Shown piece after piece: positions 30,389 to 39,444 of a DNA stretch of 64,000 bases (its first letter is position 1; each line of letters begins with the position of its first letter). Made by a program: the position numbers and the translations under genes. Below the pieces are notes generated by a model. The model saw nothing but the letters and a program-made list of their open reading frames with translations, was not told the origin of the DNA and made no database searches. This stretch comes from DASSUW01 sp963774155 (GTDB taxonomy: Bacteria; Actinomycetota; Thermoleophilia; Solirubrobacterales; Solirubrobacteraceae), in the NCBI GenBank assembly GCA_963774155.1, contig CAVZDW010000004.1, forward strand, positions 682,001-746,000, given 5' to 3'.

Positions 30389-31118
30389 GCGCCGGCTCCA
30401 CGGCGAGCGGCGCGCCGAGGAAGCGCGTGGCGAGCTCGGTCTCTGTCACTTCGGCCCCTTCAGGCGCTACATGGTACGCCCGAGCCTTCTCGCGCGAGGT
30501 CACGACCTCGGCGAGCGTGGTGCCGACGAAGTGCAGAGCCGCCCCGTCACCGGTGCCGTAGCCGGAGGGCAGGCCATCGGCCACGGCCGCCAGGAAGGCG
30601 GCGCGGCGCTCCGGCTTCTCTTCGTAGTGGACCGCATTGGCGAACGGGAGCAAACCCATGCCCCGCACGGGCTTGCTCTCGCCGTGGAACGCCGTCATGC
30701 CCTGCTCGAACCAGCACAGCGACCCGGCGCTGAGGCCGGTCATGACCACGCCGTTCTCCCACGCGGCGCGAAGCATGAGGTCGATTCCGTGGGCGGACCA
30801 GGTCCCGAGCAGCGAGATCACGCTGCCGCCGCCCACGTAGATCAGGTCCTGCTCCATGAGGAAGGCGCCCATGTCCGGCCCTGCGCCCCCGTCGCGGCGG
30901 AAGAGCGAGATGTGCGACGGCCGGCAGCGGGCCGCCGGGAAGGCCCGGTAGAAGCGAACGATGTAGTGGTCGGCGTCGCCGGACGCGGTGGGGAGGAAGC
31001 AGACCTTCGGGCACTCGACTCCCGTGAGGGCGAGCGCGTAGTCATCGAGCAGCGCGTTCCCGGACTCCATGGAGAACCCGCCGCCGCCCATCGCGAATAT
31101 CTGACGCGGACGCGACAT
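30378..31118 (-). CDS. Peptidase S51, paralog of the adjacent gene
   Basis: A 246-residue S51 peptidase with the same plan: FAMGGGGFSMESG at the N-terminus, DLIYVGGGSVISLLGTWSAHG, the nucleophile Ser in GLSAGSLCWFEQG and the His in NAVHYEEKPER. The two neighbours are about half identical by eye over these segments, so they arose by tandem duplication. The start is taken at ATG 31118, giving the family-typical N-terminus; the open frame continues far upstream but is non-homologous. It is divergent from the MarR gene. Confidence 0.85.
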   Translation of the reverse strand: MSRPRQIFAMGGGGFSMESGNALLDDYALALTGVECPKVCFLPTASGDADHYIVRFYRAFPAARCRPSHISLFRRDGGAGPDMGAFLMEQDLIYVGGGSVISLLGTWSAHGIDLMLRAAWENGVVMTGLSAGSLCWFEQGMTAFHGESKPVRGMGLLPFANAVHYEEKPERRAAFLAAVADGLPSGYGTGDGAALHFVGTTLAEVVTSREKARAYHVAPEGAEVTETELATRFLGAPLAVEPALAA

Positions 31119-31310
31119 GGCGGGAAGGTAGTGCCCAGAATCGCGCCGCGAGCGGATTTCAGCCTTCGGGCCAGGCGGTGCGGACCGGTGGTCCAGGAAG
31201 GGGTGAACGTCCAGTCTCGGGGTTGGCTTGATGTCGTTGTGCGGACCGTTTTGGGGCGCGGTCGTGGTACGTGTCGTGGCGCTCCTTGTCGCGGGGTGGT
31301 GGCGCCGGCG
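31119..31310. other. Non-coding stretch upstream of the S51 peptidases
   Basis: Together with repeat copy D and the marR promoter this makes a 414-nt gene-free divergent region. This part shows only a short GGACC-GGT-GGTCC dyad (31182-31194 region) and two GTGCGGACCG direct repeats. No convincing protein frame or RNA motif is visible. It presumably holds the peptidase promoter. Confidence 0.4.
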
Positions 31311-31469
31311 AACTGCGGCTGGGTAGGGAGGGTGGTCGGCCTCGAGCGCCTCGCCGGGCGCGCATCTCAGTTCGTGGCGGATTGACCCCCCTATAGCGTG
31401 GGTAATCCGCCACGAACGTTCGAGGGGTCCGCCGCGCCGGTTCGACCCGCCTCCCTCAATGCCGAAGTT
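31311..31469 (+). repeat. Dispersed structured intergenic repeat, copy D (159 bp)
   Basis: Left arm AACTGCGGCTGGGTAGGG, right arm ending CCCTCAATGCCGAAGTT. The apex is a perfect 13-bp stem, TTCGTGGCGGATT (31371-31383) with AATCCGCCACGAA (31404-31416), extended by ACCC/GGGT around a CCCTATAGCG loop. The apical sequence is unrelated to copies A and B while the outer arms match. It lies in the divergent region between the peptidases and marR. It is followed by CGCGCCC, as copy F is after GACGTT. Confidence 0.85.
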
Positions 31470-31496
31470 CGCGCCCTTGCGACCGCCGAAGAAGGG

Positions 31497-31524
31497 TTGA
31501 CAGGCGGCTTCGCGTATGTATGAG
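31497..31524 (+). promoter_or_regulatory. Candidate sigma-70-type promoter of the MarR gene
   Basis: TTGACA (31497-31502) matches the -35 consensus. TATGAG (31519-31524) follows after a 16-nt spacer. Initiation would fall a few bases before the ATG at 31533, giving a nearly leaderless mRNA, which is common in actinobacteria. The TATG-N11-CATA dyad over 31515-31533 may be an operator for autoregulation; this part is speculative. Confidence 0.45.
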
Positions 31525-31532
31525 TCACGCAT

Positions 31533-32051
31533 ATGTCCGCGCGCGACGCCAACCTCTTGGGCGCCCTCGGCCTGGCGCTCGCCGACCGGCTCGCCGAGGT
31601 CTCGGTTCCCGAGGCCGGCGGGACGGCGGCGCAGGCGGTCGTGTGGCTCTACGGCCGTGGCGCCGGTCGTGCGATCGACGCTCTGGCGGGCACTGTGGCC
31701 CTGTCGCACTCGGGGACGGTCCGTCTTGTCGACCGGCTCGAGGCGGATGGGCTGGTGGAGCGCCGGCGCGGTGCTGACCAGCGGTCAACCGCCCTCTTCC
31801 TCACGCCGGCCGGCCGCCGTGTCGCCCGTCGGCTCATCACGAAGCGGGCCGCTGAAATGCAATCCGTACTGAACGTACTGACCGTCGATCAACAAGCCGC
31901 CCTCGCGGGTCTCGCGGAGTCGATCCTCGGCGAGCTCGGGCGCGCGCCCGACGCCGAGCCGCGGCTCTGCCGGCTGTGCGACCTCGAGGCCTGCGGCCGG
32001 ACGCGAGGTGACTGCCCGGTCGCGCCCAGGCGCCGGCGGTCATCCACCTGA
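31533..32051 (+). CDS. MarR-family regulator with Cys-rich C-terminal tail
   Basis: A 172-residue winged-helix regulator. The wHTH occupies about residues 35-110 (LAGTVALSHSGTVRLVDRLEADGLVERRRGADQRST, cited as location, with the wing at RGADQRS). A dimerisation helix follows, and after it a tail with C-R-L-C-D-L-E-A-C then C-P-V near 145-165. The four cysteines could bind a metal or sense oxidants; this tail is outside the usual MarR fold. It is divergent from the S51 peptidases and upstream of the PBP by 178 nt. The regulated genes are probably neighbours, but that is inference. Confidence 0.8.
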   Translation: MSARDANLLGALGLALADRLAEVSVPEAGGTAAQAVVWLYGRGAGRAIDALAGTVALSHSGTVRLVDRLEADGLVERRRGADQRSTALFLTPAGRRVARRLITKRAAEMQSVLNVLTVDQQAALAGLAESILGELGRAPDAEPRLCRLCDLEACGRTRGDCPVAPRRRRSST

Positions 32052-32229
32052 AGTGCATGACAGTCGATCAAGCAAACAGTGAACGGACGTTCCACTCTTC
32101 GTCGCAAACGCGGTCTGAGTGCACCGTCCAGACGGTTCACCGCCACGAAGAGCTGAATCCGGATTCTTAGTGTTTACTTAGGCGTGAGCCTTGACAGGCT
32201 GGCGCTCGGACGCTTGCCTGAAGGGTTCG

Positions 32230-34090
32230 ATGAGCGGCGGGCGGACCATGTATCGACGACGCAGTCGCGGCCGCCGTGTCGCGGCCCTGGCCGCACTCGT
32301 GATCGCGCTCGGCGCGGTTGCCGCCGGAGCCACATGGTTGCTGATCGGGCAGACGGGTCCCGCCGCGCGGGACGCCGCCAACGGCTTCCTGGCCACCTGG
32401 AGCCGGGGAGACGACGGCGGCGCCGCCGCGCTCACCGACCGCCCGGAGCCCGCGGCCAAGGACCTGGAGGCGAACCGCGCGGGGCTCGACGGCGCGACGC
32501 TGAAGGCGCGCTTGCTCGACATCACCGAGGAGGACGACACGGCTCGGGCGCGGACGGAGCTGGCCTGGGAGGTTCCCGGGATCGGGCGCTTCGCGTACGA
32601 GTCGGCCCTCACGTTGCGCCGCACCGACGACCGCTGGACGGTCACGTGGTCGCCCACCGTGGTGCATCCCGCCCTCGACGAGGTCCAGCGGCTCGGCACC
32701 ACGCGCTCTCCCGCGACCCGCGGGAACATCCTCGACCGCGACGGCGAGGCGATCGTCCGCAACCGCACCGTGTACCGCGTCGGCCTCGCCCGCGACAAGG
32801 TCGACGACATCGGCGCGTCCACGCGGGCGCTGGCCGGCGTGGTCGACATCGACCCCGCGCCCCTCGCCCGCGCCCTCCGGGGCGCCGGGCCGCAGCAGTT
32901 CGTGGAGGCCATCACCCTGCGCGAGGCCGACTACGACGCCGTGAAGGCCGCGCTCGAGGACGTTCCCGGCGGTCTGGCGGTCCGCGACGACGCGCCGCTG
33001 GCCGAGAGCCGGGAGTTCGCGCGGGCGCTGCTCGGCACCGTCGGGCCGGTGACGGCCGAGCAGCTCGAGCAGCTCAAGGGCACGCGCGGGCCCGGCGACG
33101 AGGTCGGGCAGTCCGGCCTACAGCAGCGCTTCGAGGAGCGGCTCGGCGGCGAGGCGACCCGCGAGGTGGTGCTCCGCGCCGGCGGGGTGCCGGTCGAGAC
33201 GCTGCATGACGAAGAAGGGCCAGGCCGGACGACCGCTGCGCACGACGCTCTCGATCGACGTCCAGCGCGCCGCCGAGCAGGCACTCGGCGACCGCGACGA
33301 CGAGGCGGCGCTCGTGGCGGTCCAGCCGTCGAGCGGCGACATCCTCGCCGTCGCCAACCGGCCGGGCGACGAGTCCTACGACCGCGCCATCGACGGCCGC
33401 TACCCGCCCGGCTCGACGTTCAAGGTCGTCACCACCGCCGCGCTGCTCCGCGCCGGGCTCAGCCCCGACGACGTCGTCGACTGCCCGCGCACGATCACCG
33501 TGGGCGGCCGGTCGTTCCGCAACTTCGAGGGCAGCGCCCAGGGCGCCGTGCCCTTCGCGACCGACTTCGCGCAGTCGTGCAACACGGCGTTCATCTCGCT
33601 GACCGAGCGGCTGGAGCCGGACGCGCTCGACGCCGCGGCGCGCGACTTCGGCCTCGAGGTGCCCTCGGGCGGCGACCTCGTCGAGCGCGCGGCGTCGATG
33701 ATCGGGCAGGGCCGGATCACGGCCAGCCCGCTCCAGATGGCGAGCGTGGCGGCGACGGTCGCCGACGGACGCTGGCGGAAGCCGCGGCTGCTGCCGGACG
33801 ACGCGCGGGAGGCGGGCCCGCGGCTCGACGCCGCCGAGCGCGACACGCTGCAACGGCTGACGCGTGACGTCGTGACGACCGGCACCGGCACCGCGCTCGC
33901 CGGCCTCCCGGGCGACGTGCACGGCAAGAGCGGCACCGCCGAGTACGGCGGCGGCGATCCGCCGCCGACCCACGCGTGGTTCATCGCCTACCGCGACGAC
34001 GTCGCCATCGCGGTGCTGGTCGAGAACGGCCGGTCGGGCGGCTCCGTCGCCGCCCCGATCGCGGCCGACTTCTACGCGGCGCTGGGCTGA
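32230..34090 (+). pseudogene. MecA-like class B penicillin-binding protein, one frameshift
   Basis: About 619 residues after correction. Start ATG 32230 has AAGGG five bases ahead. TM anchor (about 10-35), NTF2-like MecA_N domain (about 40-150, DAANGFLATWSRGD), and PBP dimerisation domain (GTTRSPATRGNILDRDG onward). The reading frame is lost at CTG CAT GAC near 33205-33208. The transpeptidase domain continues one frame over from TKKGQAGRPLRTTLS to the stop at 34090, with active-site Ser in YPPGSTFKV, SCNTAF (SxN) and KSGTAE (KTG box). One extra base explains the break; if real, no active enzyme would be made from the first start. It cross-links septal or lateral peptidoglycan outside the membrane. 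The last 19 nt overlap the convergent DJ-1 gene. Confidence 0.82.
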
Positions 34091-34662
34091 CCGCGCCGGT
34101 CGTACTCGATCTCGCGCGCCACCGTCTCGGCGACCGTCGCGCCGGCGACCTTCTCCACGATGTGCAGCGCGAGGTCGATCCCCGACGTCACGCCCCCCGC
34201 CGTGAGCAGGTCGCCGTCGTCGACGAAGCGCTCTTCGACGACCTCGGCCCCGAACGAGCGCAGGTCGTCGAACGCGTCGTGATGGGTCGTCGCCCGCCGG
34301 CCCTCGGTCAGGCCCGCGGCGGCGAGCAGCATCGCCCCCGTGCACACGGAGGCGAGCATCGCGCCGCGCTCGTGGGCCTCGACGAGCAGGCGCGGGAGGT
34401 CGCCGCGCTCGAGCTCCGAGCGCACGCCGGCGCCGTGGAACCACCCGCCGCCCGGGACCATGAGCATGTGGGCCGACTCGGAGGGGCCGCGGTCGACCGC
34501 GAGCCGCGCGCCGTGCGACGCGGTGACCGTGGCGGGGCCGTGGACCCCCACGAGCTCGGCCTGGATCTGCGCGCCGTGCGCGGCGGCGGTACGAAGCACC
34601 TCATAGGGCGCGAGCGCGTCCAGCTCGTCGAACCCGTCGAAGACCACGATGTCGATCTGCAT
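34072..34662 (-). CDS. DJ-1/PfpI-family protein
   Basis: A 196-residue protein of the DJ-1/PfpI superfamily. The start at ATG 34662 (MQIDIVVFDGFDELDALAPYEV) matches the family's N-terminus. The nucleophile Cys is in LASVCTGAMLLAAAGL near residue 100, preceded by LMVPGGGWFHG, and HHDAFDDLR follows. This ThiJ/isonitrile-hydratase-like subgroup (InhA) often has unknown substrates. The gene is divergent from the GlxA-like regulator, whose N-terminal domain is of the same superfamily. Confidence 0.82.
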   Translation of the reverse strand: MQIDIVVFDGFDELDALAPYEVLRTAAAHGAQIQAELVGVHGPATVTASHGARLAVDRGPSESAHMLMVPGGGWFHGAGVRSELERGDLPRLLVEAHERGAMLASVCTGAMLLAAAGLTEGRRATTHHDAFDDLRSFGAEVVEERFVDDGDLLTAGGVTSGIDLALHIVEKVAGATVAETVAREIEYDRRGQPSAA

Positions 34663-34747
34663 GCCGTCATGCTCGCGCGCCCCGCGCCGGCTCGCCAGTG
34701 GCAGGACTGCCATACATCGCCGTGATCCTGCCAGGTACGATCCGGAG

Positions 34748-35695
34748 GTGCACCGGATCGCCGTCCTCGCGCTCGACAGCGTCGTCGCCTTCGACCTCGC
34801 CATCCCCGCACAGGTCTTCGGCCATCCCGACGAGCGCGACCGCTACGCGCTCAGCGTCTGCGGCGAGCGCGCCGGCCCGGTGCAGACCTCGACCGGCTTC
34901 GCCGTCGTGGCCACGCACGGGCTGCAGACCGTGCGGCGCGCCGACACCGTGATCGTGCCGGGCATCCAGGCCACGGCGGCGCCGATCCCCGAGGCCGTCG
35001 TCGCGGCGGTACGGGCGGCCGACCGCCGCGGGGCGCGGCTCATCTCGATCTGCACCGGCGCGTTCGTCCTCGCCGCCGCCGGCGTGCTCGACGGCCGCCG
35101 CGCGACCACCCACTGGCGCGACGTCGCCGAGCTGCGGGCGCGCTACCCGGCCATCGAGCTCGATCCCGGCGTCCTCTACATCGACGACGGGCGCGTGCTG
35201 ACGTCGGCCGGCGTGGCCGCCGGCATCGACCTCTGCCTCCACGTCGCCGCGCGCGACCACGGCGCCGCCTACGCGACGGCCATCGCCCGGCGGATGGTCG
35301 TCGCCCCGCACCGCAGCGGCGGGCAGGCGCAGTTCGTCGAGCGAGCGGTCCCGCCGCCGAGCGACGACGGCCTCGGCGCGACGCGCGCGTGGATGCTCGA
35401 GCGCCTCGAGGCGCCGCTCACGGTGGCCGAGATGGCCCGGCACGCGATGCGCAGCGAGCGCTCGTTCATGCGCCACTTCCGCGCCGAGACCGGGACGACC
35501 CCGCTGCGCTGGCTGCACGAGCAGCGCCTGCTCCACGCCCGGCGGCTGCTCGAGCAGAGCGACCTGCCGATCGAGCTCGTCGCCGCCCGCAGCGGCTTCG
35601 GCAGCGCGACCACGTTGCGCGAGCACTTCGCCCGCGCCGTCCGCACCACCCCGACGGCCTACCGCCGCTCGTTCAGCGCCGCCGCCGCGCGGTGA
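34748..35695 (+). CDS. GlxA-like AraC-family regulator with DJ-1 sensor domain
   Basis: A 315-residue regulator. The N-terminal DJ-1/PfpI-like domain (about 1-185) has LISICTGAFVLAAAGVLDGRRATTHW; the C-terminal AraC DNA-binding domain has two HTH motifs (AEMARHAMRSERSFMRHFRAETGTTPLRWL region, then LVAARSGFGSATTLREHF). GTG 34748 gives the family-typical start (VHRIAVLALDSVVAFDLAIP); the GGAGG overlaps the start codon, so leaderless initiation is possible. GlxA-type regulators respond to amines or amino-acid metabolites. The divergent DJ-1 gene is a candidate target. It ends with a 23-nt convergent overlap with the hutF-RidA gene. Confidence 0.88.
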   Translation: MHRIAVLALDSVVAFDLAIPAQVFGHPDERDRYALSVCGERAGPVQTSTGFAVVATHGLQTVRRADTVIVPGIQATAAPIPEAVVAAVRAADRRGARLISICTGAFVLAAAGVLDGRRATTHWRDVAELRARYPAIELDPGVLYIDDGRVLTSAGVAAGIDLCLHVAARDHGAAYATAIARRMVVAPHRSGGQAQFVERAVPPPSDDGLGATRAWMLERLEAPLTVAEMARHAMRSERSFMRHFRAETGTTPLRWLHEQRLLHARRLLEQSDLPIELVAARSGFGSATTLREHFARAVRTTPTAYRRSFSAAAAR

Positions 35696-37112
35696 CCTCG
35701 ATCTCGATCCGCATCCGCGGGTCGGACAGGCCGCACTCCTGCATCGTCGCGGCCGGGCGCGAGGCCTCGAACGCCTCGCGCAGCAGCGGCCAGCACGGCT
35801 CGAAGTCGTCGCGCGACGGGAGCAGGTAGCGCACGCGCACGACGTCGGAGAAGGAGCAGTCGGCCTGGGCCAGCGCGTCGGCGATGTTCTTCAGGCACTG
35901 CCGGCACTGGGCGACGATGTCGTCGGCGATCGTCATGGTCGCGTAGTCGAAGCCGGTCGTGCCGGAGACGTGCACCCAGTCGCCGTCGACCACGGCGCGC
36001 GAGTAGCCGATCTGCTCCTCGAAGGTCGAGCCGGACGAGATCTCGCGACGCACGGTGATCACGGTATCCGCCGAGCCGCATGTGGCGAGCGCGCGCGGGA
36101 CGTCGTCCTCGGGGATGCCACGCAGGCGCGGGTGGTCGAGGTCGATCGCCACGCCGCCGGCGCCCTCGATGCCCAGCGAGGCCTTCCCGTGGTTCGCGAC
36201 GGCGCGCCAGAGATCGCCGGCCTCGCCCAGCAGGGCGTGCCGCGTCCGGCCCTCGCGGCGCGCGCCGGTCTCCAGCTCGCGCACCTCCTCGAACGGGTCG
36301 ACCACGACGTTGCTGTCGCTGCCGATGGCCATCCGCACGCCGGCGTCGCGGTAGCGCAGCGCGGGGAAGTGACCGTCGCCGAGGTTGCCCTCGGTCGTCG
36401 GGCACGTCGCGACGATCGTCCCGGTGTCGGCGAGCAGGCCGACGTCGCGGTCGTCGACGTGGATGGCGTGCACGACGGTGGTGCGCTCGCCGAGGAAGCC
36501 GGTGCGGTGGAGGAGCTCGATCGGCGAGCAGCCGTGCTCGGCCTGGCACTCCTCGAGCTCGCGCGGCTGCTCGTGCGCGTGGATGTGGCGGACGAGGCCG
36601 TGCGTGTCGGCGTAGGTCGCGATCTCGCGCAGCCAGTCCGCCGGCACGGCGCGAACGCTGTGGGCGGCGACGCCGACGTCGATGCCGCTCCCGCGCAGCG
36701 CGTCCACGCGCGCGAGAAACGCGTCGACCGACGCGTCGCGGAAGCGCGGGTGGCCGCCGCGGTGATACGCGGCCGGGAGGAGGACGGGTCGCACGCCGGC
36801 GAGCATCGCCGCCTTGGCGACGGCGAGGGCCATGCGGTTCGGCTCCTCGTACGGCGTCCCGTCGGGCTGGTGGTGCACGTAGTGGAACTCGCCGACGGCG
36901 CCGTAGCCAGCGGCCGCCATCTCGCGGTAGACGCGTTCGGCGACGTCGTACATGCCGGCCGGGTCGAGCCGGTCGGCGAGCGCGTACATGCCCTCGCGCC
37001 AGCTCCAGAAGTCGTCGTCCGCGCGGTCGCTGCGCTCGCCGATGCCGCGCAGGTCGCGCTGGAACGCGTGCGAGTGCACGTTGGGCATCGCCGGGATGAC
37101 GAACGGCCTCAC
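35673..37112 (-). CDS. hutF: Formimidoylglutamate deiminase (HutF) fused to a RidA domain
   Basis: A single 479-residue frame. Residues 1-355 are an amidohydrolase of the HutF type: metal ligands in N-V-H-S-H-A-F, IHAHEQPRELEECQ near 190, VVHAIHVDD near 220, CPTTEGNLGDG near 240 and GSDSNVVVDPFEE near 270. It converts N-formimidoyl-glutamate to N-formylglutamate plus ammonia. From about residue 362 a complete RidA/YjgF-like domain follows (EEQIGYSRAVVDGDWVHVSG, ending MRIEIEVTARRRR). HutF is short at both ends: it begins at the HSH strand, without the usual ~50-residue N-terminal sheet, and its last dozen residues are replaced by the junction. An internal GTG near the junction could allow separate RidA production, but no SD precedes it. 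It overlaps the M20 gene by 4 nt. Confidence 0.82.
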   Translation of the reverse strand: MRPFVIPAMPNVHSHAFQRDLRGIGERSDRADDDFWSWREGMYALADRLDPAGMYDVAERVYREMAAAGYGAVGEFHYVHHQPDGTPYEEPNRMALAVAKAAMLAGVRPVLLPAAYHRGGHPRFRDASVDAFLARVDALRGSGIDVGVAAHSVRAVPADWLREIATYADTHGLVRHIHAHEQPRELEECQAEHGCSPIELLHRTGFLGERTTVVHAIHVDDRDVGLLADTGTIVATCPTTEGNLGDGHFPALRYRDAGVRMAIGSDSNVVVDPFEEVRELETGARREGRTRHALLGEAGDLWRAVANHGKASLGIEGAGGVAIDLDHPRLRGIPEDDVPRALATCGSADTVITVRREISSGSTFEEQIGYSRAVVDGDWVHVSGTTGFDYATMTIADDIVAQCRQCLKNIADALAQADCSFSDVVRVRYLLPSRDDFEPCWPLLREAFEASRPAATMQECGLSDPRMRIEIEVTARRRR

Positions 37113-38297
37113 GCCGCCAGCTCCTGCGCGGCGGCGAGCAGCGCGTTGGCGGCGACCGCGGCGTCGTCGAGCGAGACCTCCTCCTGCGGCGAGTGGCTGA
37201 TCCCGGTCTCGTTGCGCACCAGCACCATGCCCGCCGGACGGGCGGCGGCGATCACGCCCGCGTCGTGCCCGGCGTAACAGATGAGCCGCTGCGCGCCCGG
37301 CCGCAGCGCCTGGGCGAGCGCGTCACGCACCTCCGTAGGGAACTCGGTTCCGGGCGACCAGGCGGCGGTGCGCAGGTCGAGCTCGCAGCCCGCCTCGGCG
37401 GCCACGCGCTCGATCTCGCCGGTCATGGCCTCACGCCACGACTCGACGGTCTCGGCCTCCGGCGCCCGCGCGTCGAGCCACAGCCGCACCAGCGACGGCA
37501 CCGTGGTCGGCGCGTTCGGCTCGACCTCCAGACGGGCGGCGGTGAAGACCATGCCGAGCCGCTCGGCCGACTCCGTGTCGCCGCGGACGATCACCCGCGC
37601 GGCGGCGGCCAGCGCGTCGTGACGCTCCTCGCGCGGCGTCGTGCCCGCGTGGTCGGCGCGGCCGGTCAGCTCGACCTGCAGGCGCAGCCGCGCCGCCAGG
37701 CGGCGTCACGACGCCGGCGGGCCGGCGCGCCGCGGCGAGGTCGCGCGTCTGGTCGATGTGCAGCTCGAGGAAGCCGTCGAGCCGGTCCAGCCACTCCGGC
37801 GCCGTCGCCAGCCCGTCCGGGTCGACCCCGACGGCGGCCATCGCGTCGCCGAGCGACACCCCGTCCCCGTCGACGCGGTCGAGCGCGTCGTCGACGTCGA
37901 GCCGCCCGGTCAGCGCGCGCGAGCCGAAGGTCGGCGTGTTGAAGCGCCCGCCCTCCTCGTCGGCGAACGAGATCACGGCCAGCGGCACGTCCGACCGCTC
38001 CGCCACGGCGAAGCCGGCGGCGACGCCGAGCGCGCCGTCGAAGCGCCCGCCGTCGCGCACGCTGTCGAGGTGCGAGCCGACGGCCCACCACGGACCGGGC
38101 GCGTCCGGGCACGCCCAGAGGTTGCCGGCGGGATCGCGCTCCATCCGCCGCCCGATGGACCCGGCGCGGCGGGCGAACCAGGCCGCCGCCTCCTCGTCCT
38201 CGCGCGTCCACGCCAGCCGCGTGGTGCCGCCGTCCTCGCCGAGCCCGATCGGCACGAGGTCCGCGAGGAGAGCGTCGAGGTCGGCCCCGGTGATCAC
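37109..38297 (-). pseudogene. M20 amidohydrolase (AllC/HyuC-like) in hut operon, one frameshift
   Basis: About 395 residues once corrected. GTG 38297 overlaps the hutI stop. The N-terminal part has the metal-site HLDSVRDGGRFDGALGV, FADEEGGRFNTPTFGSRALTG and ELHIDQT. After PAGVVT the frame is lost; the C-terminal part (RLAARLRLQVELTGRADHAGTT, then a lid domain, and ISHSPQEEVS) runs one frame over to 37109. An extra base at 37700-37703 explains it. Family members hydrolyse allantoate, N-carbamoyl- or N-formyl-amino acids. In this operon the natural substrate would be N-formylglutamate, the HutF product, since no classical HutG is present. That role is inference from context. Confidence 0.8.
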
Positions 38298-39444
38298 GCC
38301 GTGATGACCTCCGCCACCGGGTTGTGGCCGAAGCGATACGGGATGTGCTCGACCGTCGCGTCGAGCAGGACGAGATCGGCGCGCTTGCCGATCTCGATCG
38401 AGCCGCGGTCGTCCAGTCCGAGCACCCACGCGGCGTTCAGCGTGCAGGCGGCCAGCGCCTCGCGCACGGTCCAGCCGTAGCGGCGGACCGCCAGGCCGAT
38501 GATCAGCGGGAGCGAGTCGATCGGCGAGGTGCCGGGGTTGCAGTCGGTGGCGAGGACGCAGATCGCCCCCGCGTCGGCCAGCGCGCGGCCGGGCGCGAGC
38601 TGTTCGGCGCCGAGGAACTCGGCGCCGGGCAGCAGCACGGCGGCGCACTCGGCGGCGGCCAGCGGGGCGAGGTCGTCCGGGTGCAGGCAGGCGAGGTGGT
38701 CGACCGAGCGAGCGCCGGCGGCCAGCGCCACCGGCACCGAGCGGTTCGCGTTGAACTGCTCGACGTGCGCCCGCAGGGGCACGCCCTCGCGCCGGGCGAT
38801 CTCGCCGAGGCGTTCGAGGTCCTCGTTGCGGAAGGCGACCGACTCGACGTAGATGTCGAGCGCGTCGACGTCGGCCTCGGCGGCCAGCGTGTCGACCTCG
38901 TCCATCCAGCTCGCGGCGTCGTAGCCGGCCGGGATCGCGTGCGCGAAGAGGCCGGTCACGCGGTCCGCGCCGAGCGCGCGGGCCAGGCGGACCGCCCGCA
39001 GCTCGCCCTCGCGCGACCACCCGTAGCCGGTCTTGGCCTCGAACGTCGTCGTCCCGCACTCGAGCATCTCGCCGCGCAGCGCTCGAGCCTGCGCGAGGAC
39101 CTCCTCGTCGCTGGCCGCGGCCAGCGCGCGGGCCGACGACGCGATCCCGCCGCCCCGCCGGGAGATCTCCTCGTACGGCACGCCGGTGACCTTCTGCTCG
39201 TACTCCTCCGCGCGCCAGCCGGCGAAGGGCAGGTGCGTGTGGCAGTCGACGAAGCCCGGGATCACCGCGCGGCCCGTGGCGTCGATCACGACGTCGGCGC
39301 CCGGGTCGTCCTCGAGCGCGACGATCACGCCGTCCTCCACGGTGAGCGAGCCGGGCTCGAGCCGCAGCTCGCCCGGTCTGCGCAGGTACGGCAGCCCGTC
39401 CTCGGGCGGGAGCAGGACCTGCGCCGCGCCGCGGACCGAGATCC

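Noticed and set aside
31159..31413. Possible short genes in the divergent peptidase/marR gap
   Set aside because: Translations are Arg/Pro-rich without recognisable features, no SD, and they run across the structured repeat.
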